Part shown: one piece after another, positions 1 through 5,843 of the stretch
Layout: every line of letters begins with the position of its first letter
Numbering within the stretch: position 1 is the first letter of the stretch
Origin: Prevotella sp.
GTDB lineage: Bacteria > Bacteroidota > Bacteroidia > Bacteroidales > Dysgonomonadaceae
Length of the DNA: 5,914 bases
Assembly: GCA_031260865.1 (NCBI GenBank)
Contig: JAISKQ010000136.1
Span: 1-5,914 of the forward strand
Reading direction: 5' to 3'
The notes under the pieces: model-generated
The model's input: only the letters and a program-made list of their open reading frames with translations
The model's database searches: none
What the model was told of the DNA's origin: nothing
Position numbers and translations under genes: made by a program

Positions 1-657
1 GTTGGAAAAGAATACCTTGAACCGCAACAGATTCCTGCCGAATTGGATTATGATATGTGGCTCGGTCCTGCGCCATATAAACCGTATAACGCTCATCGCG
101 TGCATCAGACTTTCCGTGGATACTGGGATTATGACGGCGGAGGACTGGGAGATATGGGACAGCATTATATAGACCCTGTGCAGTATATTCTGGGCAAAGA
201 CTATACCAGTCCGGTAAAGGTGGAAGTAGATGCTCCTCAACAGCATCCCGACGCGATAGGCACTTGGCGTTCCATCACTTATACCTATGAAGATGGCTGT
301 CGGATTGTGCTGTGGGGTGACGATTATGGTAATCCCGACACTCCATACATATCAGGACCGAACGGCAATGTTTACAAAAACTTTGTGTGCGATATTCCTG
401 ACTGGGAAAAGAAGTTGGCGGATTGTCCGGAACCGGAGGCGCAGGTAACCGACTTTATCGAAAGCGTAAAAACGCGCAAGCCGTTTGCCCTGAATGAACA
501 GAATGGCTTCCGCTCGGCGACAATTGTGAATATGGGGGTTGTTGCTTTACGGCTGAACCGTACATTGCATTTCGATCCGGTCAAATTGGAATTTATTAAT
601 GATGAAGCGGCTAACCGCCTGTTAGACCAGCCGATGCGAGCTCCTTGGAATATTTAA
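1..657 (+). CDS. Gfo/Idh/MocA-family oxidoreductase, C-terminal part (5' end cut by window)
   Basis: The frame is open from the first base, so the gene begins upstream; 218 residues are visible and the TTG at 43 is internal. What is seen is the substrate-binding alpha/beta half of an NAD(P)-dependent sugar dehydrogenase. Visible residues 46-58 carry the family motif GGGLGDMGQHYID, with the conserved Asp (51) and the His (55) expected at the active site. The chain ends in a PMRAPWNI tail of a kind usual for Bacteroidetes members. The N-terminal Rossmann domain and any export signal lie outside the window. Members oxidise or reduce sugar hydroxyls, and some Bacteroidetes members make or use 3-keto glycosides. 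The stop is 18 bases before the DUF1080 gene, so the two are probably co-transcribed and act on the same substrate. Family assignment is strong; the exact substrate is unknown. Confidence 0.9.
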   Translation, partial: VGKEYLEPQQIPAELDYDMWLGPAPYKPYNAHRVHQTFRGYWDYDGGGLGDMGQHYIDPVQYILGKDYTSPVKVEVDAPQQHPDAIGTWRSITYTYEDGCRIVLWGDDYGNPDTPYISGPNGNVYKNFVCDIPDWEKKLADCPEPEAQVTDFIESVKTRKPFALNEQNGFRSATIVNMGVVALRLNRTLHFDPVKLEFINDEAANRLLDQPMRAPWNI

Positions 658-675
658 ACATAAAATACGGTATAT

Positions 676-3600
676 ATGAAAAAGATATATTTATTAATAA
701 TAAGTTCCTTTATTCTCTCTTTGGCGGTTTTGGCTCAGTCCCCATCCAATAGGACGGCTAAAACGATTGTGGCGGATGTATTAGCCCAAATGCCTGCCCA
801 AGGGGCAGACCAATACAACAATCAAATCAAAGACCTGAGTACAACGGGAGAAGAAGGCGTTTTTCAACTGGTGAAAATGTTGAATGCTCCGGGTAAAGGA
901 GATAATTCCCCGGTGGAATACGCGCTTAGCGGGCTATCTCATTATGTGTCCGCTCAAGGACAGGATACTTTAAGATTAATCACCGCCAATGCCTACGTCA
1001 AAGCGCTTGACATGGTTGACGACGTTGACGTTAAGGCTTTTATCATCGGGCAACTGGAAATAGCCGGTAAAGATGAAGCGGTGGCTAAACTTGCCGCGTA
1101 TCTCAATAATGAATCATTGAGCGGTCCCGCCGCCCGCGCGCTCGCGTCCATTCATACTCCTGCCGCGGGAAAGGCTTTGCTGGACGCGTTGAATGCCGCG
1201 TCAGACAAATCGAAGAAAGACATTGTCCTGGCTATTGCTCAGATGCGGGCGTCAGGTGGAGAATCGCGATTGAAGGCTTTATTAGCCGGCGACAATCCTG
1301 ATTTGCGGAAAGATGTGCTCTATGCGTTAAGCCGTACGGGTACAATAGCTTCTTTGCCCGAACTGGCTCTTGCCGCGGAGCAAGCCGGATATACGATAGA
1401 AAAGGACGGAGCTAACGAAGCCTATATAGTTTTAATTAAACGGGTTCTGTCGCAAGGAAATACAAAAGAGGCGGAAAAAGCCGCTAAAAGTTTACAGGAA
1501 AAAGACGTTAAAGCCGGACAAACGCATAGCCGTGAGGCGGCGTTGGAAATTCTGATGGCGATAAAATCTGCCGACGCGTTGAAATTAGTACAAAACGCGC
1601 TCAAGGATACGGACAGGAATTATCGTCGCGCCGCTTTATCATTTGCTTCCGATTACGCGACAAGTGAAATGTATTCCGCTTTGCTCCGGTCGTTGGCAAA
1701 GGCTAAACCTGAAATACAATTAGACATCGTCAACTGGTTAGAGCATGAATGTGATTTACCCGAAAAACGCGAAACAATCGCGCGGTTAGGGAATCCTGTA
1801 TTGATAAAATTGCTTCCTGTCGGTGATGTTGAGTTAAAAGAAGCTATTGCTCAAACACTGGCGAAAACAGGAGGCGGACAAGCAGTCCAGACATTGGCGG
1901 AATTGTTGAATACGGCTGATGAACAAACGGTTGATTTAGCCTACCAGGCGTTACTGAGCACACAAGGGGATATTTCCGACGCTGTGGCGCCGGTCATCGC
2001 CACAGCCGGTGAAGCGGGACAGCTGGCCGGACTGAAATTGTTAGCCCATCGCCGGGCTGATAAATATATCGATGTAGTGACTAACAGCATCAACAATGGG
2101 ACACCGGATGTGAAAACGACCGCGTACACGGCGTTGAAGGATGTGGTTACGCCTGAAAGCCTGACTACGTTATACGACTTGTTGGAAAAAGCTCCCTCTG
2201 AAGCTGTTATGCCGGTTCAGCAAGCAATAGCCGCGGCCATCAAATCCTATCCGTCCAACCAAAAACTGGAGATTATAACCTCCAAGATAAATAAGACCGC
2301 TACTGATAAACGGTATTTGTACTATCCGTTGTTGGCGACTACAGGAGACACCCAAGCGCTCGGCATCATGGTGGATCGTTTTTACGCTGAAAGCGGAAAA
2401 GCGAAAGACGCCGCTTTTCGGGCTTTGCTGGATTGGAATGGTATCGAAGTCTCCGACGAGTTGTATAAGATTGGTCGGAATACAGCGGCTTCGGACTATC
2501 GCGACAAAGCCATCGACAGATATATTCAATTGGCGTCAAACACTCAATTATCGGGCGAAAACCAACGCCTGTTGTTGGAGCAAGGGTTGGACATCGCGCG
2601 TACCGACATTCAAAAAAACAAAATACTGGAACAGCTCGGCAAAACCAATTCTTACTTGGGATTGCTGCTGACCGGACAATATCTGGATGTGCCGACCTTA
2701 CAACAAAACGCGGCTCTTGCTGTTATGAACTTGGCGTTGAACAATAAGTTTACCGGTAAGACTGTAAAAGATTTACTGGAAAAGGTGATGCCTGTATTAA
2801 ATAATCCGGATGCCGGTTATCAGCGTCAATCTATTCGAAAATACCTGAGTGAGATGCCGGAGGAAGCCGATTTTGTATCCATCTTCGATGGAAAAGGACT
2901 GACCGGATGGAAAGGATTGGTAGGTACGCCTCTGACCCGTCCCGGTATGAAAGCGGACGAATCGGCTAAAGCCCAAAAAGCGGCGGATGAACAGATGCGC
3001 AAAGACTGGGTGGTCGAAGACGGACTGCTGACTTACGTAGGTAAGGGATTTGATAATATCTGCACGACAAAAGATTATGAAAACTTTGAAATGTACGTTG
3101 ACTGGAAATTAGACCCGGCGGGATCTGAGCCCGACGCGGGTGTTTATTTGCGCGGGACACCTCAAGTGCAGATATGGGACACCGGCAGGAAAAATGTAGG
3201 CGCCGAAGTAGGATCGGGAGGATTGTACAACAACCGCGAGAATCTTAGCAAGCCGATGAAAGTAGCTGATAATGAGTTGGGCGCGTGGAATACTTTCTAC
3301 ATCAAGATGGTAGGCGATAGAGTAACGGTCAAGTTGAATGGGGAATTGGTAGTGGACAACGTTATATTGGAAAATTATTGGAATCGCGCTCAACCCATAC
3401 CGGCGATAGGGCAGATTGAATTGCAGGCGCATGGCAGCAAAGTCTATTACCGAAATATCTATGTGAAAGAATTAGAAAGTCCCGAACCTTTCCAACTGTC
3501 GGCTGAAGAGAAAAAAGAAGGATTCAAGGTACTCTTCGATGGTACGAACATGCACGAATGGCAGGGGAATACAGTTGACTACCGGTTGGAAGACGGTTGT

Positions 3601-4095
3601 ATTTCATTGCATCCGAGCCGTAGCTTTGGCGGAAATTTATATACCGCCCAAGAGTATGGGAATTTTATCTTCCGCTTCGAGTTTCAACTGACTCCCGCCG
3701 CGAACAATGGTGTGGGTATCCGTGCCGAACAAGGTAAAGACGCCGCCTATTACGGTATGGAGATACAGATATTAGACCACGACCATCCAATATATAAGGA
3801 TATTGCCGATTATCAGGTTCATGGATCGGTATATGGCATTATTCCCGCCATACGTACCTCGCCCAAACTGAATGGGGAATGGAACTATGAAGAAATAGTG
3901 GCTGATGGCGACCATATTAAAGTGACCCTGAACGGCAAGGTTATCGTGGATGGAAATATCAGAGAGGCTGTAAAAGATGGCACTATAGATCACAAAGAAC
4001 ATCCCGGACTATTCAACAAAAAAGGGTATATCGGATTTCTTGGACATGGCTCTTATTTAAAATTCAAAAATATAAGGATTAAGGAATTGCCGTAA
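676..4095 (+). CDS. Exported HEAT-repeat protein with two C-terminal DUF1080 (3-keto-glycoside hydrolase/lyase-like) domains
   Basis: The 1139-residue product starts with a Sec signal peptide: Lys2-Lys3, a hydrophobic stretch, then VLA before Gln21 as a likely signal peptidase I site. There is no lipobox Cys, so the mature form is probably periplasmic and soluble. Residues about 30-725 are Ala/Leu-rich paired helices of HEAT type (for example ALLAGDNPDLRKDVLYALSR). Residues about 733-933 form a first DUF1080/PF06439 domain: FDGKGLTGW, WVVEDG (778-783), GVYLRG (822-827), QVQIWD (830-835), closing YYRNIYVKEL. Residues about 950-1138 form a second: FDGTNMHEW, LEDG (971-974), GMEIQILDHDHP (1027-1038), closing KFKNIRIKEL. 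This family is known to include enzymes that cleave 3-keto glycosides made by Gfo/Idh/MocA dehydrogenases, which fits the gene just upstream. Which domain is catalytic, and the sugar, are not deducible here. The ATG at 676 is chosen because it gives the signal peptide; no clear Shine-Dalgarno precedes it. Confidence 0.9.
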   Translation: MKKIYLLIISSFILSLAVLAQSPSNRTAKTIVADVLAQMPAQGADQYNNQIKDLSTTGEEGVFQLVKMLNAPGKGDNSPVEYALSGLSHYVSAQGQDTLRLITANAYVKALDMVDDVDVKAFIIGQLEIAGKDEAVAKLAAYLNNESLSGPAARALASIHTPAAGKALLDALNAASDKSKKDIVLAIAQMRASGGESRLKALLAGDNPDLRKDVLYALSRTGTIASLPELALAAEQAGYTIEKDGANEAYIVLIKRVLSQGNTKEAEKAAKSLQEKDVKAGQTHSREAALEILMAIKSADALKLVQNALKDTDRNYRRAALSFASDYATSEMYSALLRSLAKAKPEIQLDIVNWLEHECDLPEKRETIARLGNPVLIKLLPVGDVELKEAIAQTLAKTGGGQAVQTLAELLNTADEQTVDLAYQALLSTQGDISDAVAPVIATAGEAGQLAGLKLLAHRRADKYIDVVTNSINNGTPDVKTTAYTALKDVVTPESLTTLYDLLEKAPSEAVMPVQQAIAAAIKSYPSNQKLEIITSKINKTATDKRYLYYPLLATTGDTQALGIMVDRFYAESGKAKDAAFRALLDWNGIEVSDELYKIGRNTAASDYRDKAIDRYIQLASNTQLSGENQRLLLEQGLDIARTDIQKNKILEQLGKTNSYLGLLLTGQYLDVPTLQQNAALAVMNLALNNKFTGKTVKDLLEKVMPVLNNPDAGYQRQSIRKYLSEMPEEADFVSIFDGKGLTGWKGLVGTPLTRPGMKADESAKAQKAADEQMRKDWVVEDGLLTYVGKGFDNICTTKDYENFEMYVDWKLDPAGSEPDAGVYLRGTPQVQIWDTGRKNVGAEVGSGGLYNNRENLSKPMKVADNELGAWNTFYIKMVGDRVTVKLNGELVVDNVILENYWNRAQPIPAIGQIELQAHGSKVYYRNIYVKELESPEPFQLSAEEKKEGFKVLFDGTNMHEWQGNTVDYRLEDGCISLHPSRSFGGNLYTAQEYGNFIFRFEFQLTPAANNGVGIRAEQGKDAAYYGMEIQILDHDHPIYKDIADYQVHGSVYGIIPAIRTSPKLNGEWNYEEIVADGDHIKVTLNGKVIVDGNIREAVKDGTIDHKEHPGLFNKKGYIGFLGHGSYLKFKNIRIKELP

Positions 4096-4149
4096 AGGAG
4101 ATTGCCGCTTATCGGGCTGAACTCCCGCTTGTATAGGCATGCGACTCGT

Positions 4150-4183
4150 ATGTCGGCATCGTTTTATGATCCGTTGCCGACAT
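4150..4183 (+). terminator. Possible hairpin after the DUF1080 gene (weak terminator candidate)
   Basis: ATGTCGGCA (4150-4158) and TGCCGACAT (4175-4183) are perfect 9-base complements around a 16-base loop, beginning 54 bases after the operon's stop codon. No T-run follows directly, so it does not look like a classical intrinsic terminator. It could stabilise the 3' end of the mRNA, help a Rho-dependent stop, or be chance. Confidence 0.3.
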
Positions 4184-4213
4184 GGATTACAGATTCGGGG
4201 GAACGAGGATGAA

Positions 4214-4251
4214 TTTTTATTAAATTCGATTTATTGCGAATTTAACAAAAA
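4214..4251. promoter_or_regulatory. Imperfect 15-bp dyad around the -33 region of the HigA-type gene; operator candidate
   Basis: TTAAATTCG (4220-4228) and CGAATTTAA (4237-4245) are perfect complements with an 8-base spacer. After one mismatch (4219/4246) the symmetry continues through five T:A pairs, giving 14 of 15 matches. The spacer holds the proposed -33 TTG (4234-4236), so a protein bound here would block RNA polymerase. The downstream arm is A-rich on either strand, so it is not an intrinsic terminator. Autoregulation by the HTH protein encoded next is an inference from position. Confidence 0.4.
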
Positions 4252-4265
4252 AAGTTGTACATTTG
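4233..4265 (+). promoter_or_regulatory. Bacteroidetes-type promoter of the HigA-type gene
   Basis: TACATTTG (4258-4265) matches the Bacteroidetes -7 consensus TAnnTTTG exactly. ATTG (4233-4236) lies 21 bases upstream as the -33 element, within the usual spacing. Transcription should begin a few bases past 4265, leaving a 5' leader of roughly 55-60 bases before the ATG at 4330. GTAC occurs on both sides of the -7 box (4257-4260 and 4270-4273). Confidence 0.65.
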
Positions 4266-4297
4266 TGTAGTACCATTATCACGATTTGTAATATACT

Positions 4298-4312
4298 TGA
4301 TTTGTCAAATCA
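4298..4312. promoter_or_regulatory. 15-bp dyad in the leader of the HigA-type gene
   Basis: TGATTTG (4298-4304) and CAAATCA (4306-4312) are perfect complements around a single central T. The loop is too short for an RNA hairpin, so this is more plausibly a DNA-binding half-site pair. GATTTGT also occurs as a direct copy at 4283-4289, 16 bases upstream of the copy at 4299-4305. The position just after the expected transcription start suits a repressor site. Confidence 0.35.
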
Positions 4313-4329
4313 TTATAAATAAAAACATT

Positions 4330-4650
4330 ATGAGAACGATCGCAAATAAATTAACGCCTCTTCATCCTACACATCCGGGTACTATTATCAAAGAAGAACT
4401 TGAGTATCGAGGCATTGCGCAAAAAAAACTGGCCGCTCAAATGGGCGTTTCATATACTGTTCTTAACGAAATTCTGAATGCTAAACGTCCGATAAGCGCT
4501 GAATATGCCTTGCTCATAGAAGCAGCATTGGGAGTTGATGCCGAAACTCTGACAAATATGCAGTCACGTTATAATATGCAAATGGCACGTCAAAACAAAA
4601 AAATACTGGAACGTTTTGCCGAAATTCGCAAACTGACAGCAATGCTATAA
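4330..4650 (+). CDS. higA: HigA-family addiction-module antitoxin / XRE-type HTH regulator, no toxin partner visible
   Basis: The 106-residue product has the HigA family layout: a short lead-in, HPGTIIKEEL (15-24), an HTH_3 domain with first helix around QKKLAAQM (31-38) and recognition helix around YTVLNEILN (42-50), then the LGVDAETLTNMQSRYNMQMA segment (67-86) typical of the family. HigA proteins bind and neutralise a RelE-fold mRNA-cleaving toxin and repress their own promoter. In usual loci the toxin gene lies next to it, mostly upstream; here a promoter sits directly upstream and an unrelated convergent gene lies downstream. The ATG at 4330 is chosen because the frame's earlier TTG at 4255 lies before the -7 element and would add a non-family hydrophobic extension. 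The leader is A-rich without a Shine-Dalgarno. It may be a solitary antitoxin or an ordinary regulator. Confidence 0.85.
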   Translation: MRTIANKLTPLHPTHPGTIIKEELEYRGIAQKKLAAQMGVSYTVLNEILNAKRPISAEYALLIEAALGVDAETLTNMQSRYNMQMARQNKKILERFAEIRKLTAML

Positions 4651-4690
4651 ACTCTCGCTTGCAACTTGTTCAAAACGTTCCTTTTCCTTT
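4608..4690. terminator. Candidate bidirectional terminator between convergent genes
   Basis: GGAACGTTTTG (4608-4618) and CAAAACGTTCC (4671-4681) are perfect 11-base complements. On the + strand the second arm runs into TTTTCCTTTTT (4682-4692). On the - strand the structure is followed by AGTATTTTTTTG (complement of 4607-4596). T-rich tracts on both exits suit a terminator shared by two convergent genes. Against this, the loop is 52 bases, the stem is only moderately GC-rich, and the left arm lies inside the HigA coding sequence. Confidence 0.45.
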
Positions 4691-4694
4691 TTAA

Positions 4695-5417
4695 TTACGC
4701 GCCCAAATATTTGCCTCCATGGGCTGCCAAAAGATCGACCATTTTTGAGAGTCCTTTTCTATGAGCAAGCCGTAGAGCCGATGAGCCATATATATCGGTT
4801 GCGTTCACATCAGCTCCATGTGCCAATAATAGTTCGACGATTTCTATATGATTTGAATCGTAACCCTTTCGGGCAGCAGCCATCAAAGGTGTTTCATCGG
4901 TAAATATATTTACTTTTGCACCGCCCTTTAACAACGATTTCACCTCTTCCACATTGCCTTCCAATGCCGCCCAAATCAGGGGAGGAACCCCACCATGGGC
5001 GCGGGCGTTAATATCAACACCGCATCGCGTGCATTTACCGTTATTGTATATATGTCCTATCTTCTGTGTGTTCCCACAAACCGAGCACGCTTCTACACAT
5101 TCGCCGGATACAGGCTGATAAGTATGATACTTTTTGTAATCCTCCTGACCGCAAACCGAGCATACTTTTACGCATCTACCGGCTACAGGCTGAAAATCAT
5201 GCTTAACGCTATAGCTATCTTCCTTACCACATACAGAGCACACTTTTCCGCATTTACCGGCTACAGGCTGAAAATCATGCTTAACCCCGCAACTTGTTCC
5301 GCATTTTTTGCATTTCCCCGCGCATAAATCCCAATCGTGACCTTCATCACGGATTTTTCCGCATCTCTCGCATTTGCATCCATTCCATTGGTGTCTAAAT
5401 AAACATTTGATATTCAT
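4695..5417 (-). CDS. Cys/His-rich zinc-knuckle repeat protein with C-terminal ankyrin repeats
   Basis: This 240-residue protein has no signal peptide or membrane segment, so it is probably cytoplasmic. Residues 1-44 hold clustered Cys pairs (CKCERCG at 14-20, CKKCG at 36-40). Residues 45-120 are three copies of a 23-26 residue unit with pattern H-x8-C-x3-C-x2-C (His47/Cys56/60/63; His73/Cys82/86/89; His98/Cys107/111/114), and a shortened copy ends at Cys129/132. Each unit could bind one zinc through a CCCH set. Residues about 144-240 form roughly three ankyrin repeats (PLIWAALEGNVEEVKSLL; TPLMAAARKG...IVELLLAHGADVNA; ALRLAHRKGLSKMVDLLAAHG), the second with a short insertion. Ankyrin repeats mediate protein contacts; zinc knuckles may bind protein or nucleic acid. 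No enzymatic domain is seen and its role is unknown. The ATG at 5417 is preceded by AAGGAA very close to the start. It converges on the HigA-type gene. Confidence 0.85.
   Translation of the reverse strand: MNIKCLFRHQWNGCKCERCGKIRDEGHDWDLCAGKCKKCGTSCGVKHDFQPVAGKCGKVCSVCGKEDSYSVKHDFQPVAGRCVKVCSVCGQEDYKKYHTYQPVSGECVEACSVCGNTQKIGHIYNNGKCTRCGVDINARAHGGVPPLIWAALEGNVEEVKSLLKGGAKVNIFTDETPLMAAARKGYDSNHIEIVELLLAHGADVNATDIYGSSALRLAHRKGLSKMVDLLAAHGGKYLGA
5058..5285 (-). repeat. Tandem ~78-bp coding repeats within the zinc-knuckle gene
   Basis: Unit 1 (5208-5285) and unit 2 (5130-5207) are both 78 bases, or 26 codons; unit 3 (about 5058-5129) is shorter and diverged. The first 31 coding bases of units 1 and 2 are identical (5255-5285 and 5177-5207) and encode VKHDFQPVAG. 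This exact identity at DNA level suggests a recent duplication or gene conversion between units. Confidence 0.8.
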
Positions 5418-5736
5418 TTCCTTATTTATTTAAGATTTCTACTCTTATGGCGTTGTAGTATGTCTTGCCCCGTTTTTGAAATGGTTTCCGGTCTCCATTT
5501 ATATTTGTTGTTTCATAACGGTCATGTTCGCGCGTCCTTGTCAAACCGCGCCGTCCGCTCTTTGTCCTATGGTATTGCTTACTTTCTGTTATTAGATTGT
5601 CGGAGTAAAGTTAATAAATATTTGAAAATCAACAATAAATTACATTCTAAATCTTTGTTTTATAGCGAATAAAATCTCATGCCACTTCATTTTTCTATCT
5701 AAACAACCGTAGCCATAAGGCGTGTTTTTATAGCCC
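5418..5736. other. Intergenic stretch with no credible gene
   Basis: This stretch lies upstream of the minus-strand zinc-knuckle gene and must hold its promoter unless that gene belongs to a longer operon. I find no good minus-strand TAnnTTTG element close to the start codon. A 70-codon plus-strand frame (5460-5672) has no recognisable protein character and looks spurious. The part around 5590-5700 is clearly AT-rich. I see no tRNA or other RNA gene here. Confidence 0.6.
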
Positions 5737-5781
5737 GACCTGATTGCCTCATTATTCAACTGATAATTAGGGAATCAAGTC
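5737..5781. repeat. Imperfect 19-bp inverted repeat (long intergenic hairpin)
   Basis: The arms 5737-5755 and 5763-5781 pair at 16 of 19 positions around a 7-base loop (TCAACTG). The innermost 15 positions (TGATTGCCTCATTAT against ATAATTAGGGAATCA) have two mismatches, C-T and G-G. No T-run follows on the + strand, so a plain terminator is unlikely. It may be an operator, an RNA structure or a decayed palindromic repeat. Confidence 0.5.
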
Positions 5782-5843
5782 AATGTTCATAAATAATTTA
5801 ATGATTATGGGATATAATACCCAAATGCAGAAAAACCGTACAA

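Noticed and set aside
1422..4002. Several frames of 60-119 codons inside the DUF1080 gene on either strand
   Set aside because: All overlap a continuous, well-supported 1139-residue gene and show no recognisable protein features.
4096..4254. Possible remnant of a HigB/RelE toxin upstream of the HigA-type gene
   Set aside because: No toxin-like peptide could be recognised in the frames read by eye; the stretch mainly holds the hairpin and promoter. A sensitive profile search could still change this.
4255..4329. N-terminal extension of the HigA-type gene from a TTG at 4255
   Set aside because: The TTG lies upstream of the -7 promoter element, and the added 25 residues are not part of the family. 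The ATG at 4330 fits known HigA proteins.
5177..5285. CRISPR-like spacing of two identical 31-base repeats
   Set aside because: Only two exact copies, in frame within a coding gene, with a diverged third copy. The intervening sequence is itself repeated at protein level, so these are not spacers.
4995..5327. Plus-strand frame antisense to the zinc-knuckle gene, with repeated hydrophobic segments
   Set aside because: The repetition simply mirrors the coding repeats on the other strand; the minus-strand reading gives clear CCCH and ankyrin motifs.
5460..5672. Plus-strand frame of 70 codons
   Set aside because: No known domain, no promoter or ribosome binding site, and its 3' half is AT-rich with codon choice unlike the real genes. 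Probably chance.
5813..5818. TATAAT hexamer as a sigma-70 promoter
   Set aside because: Bacteroidetes promoters use a different -7 element, no suitable -35 or downstream gene is seen, and the region is AT-rich enough for chance occurrence.
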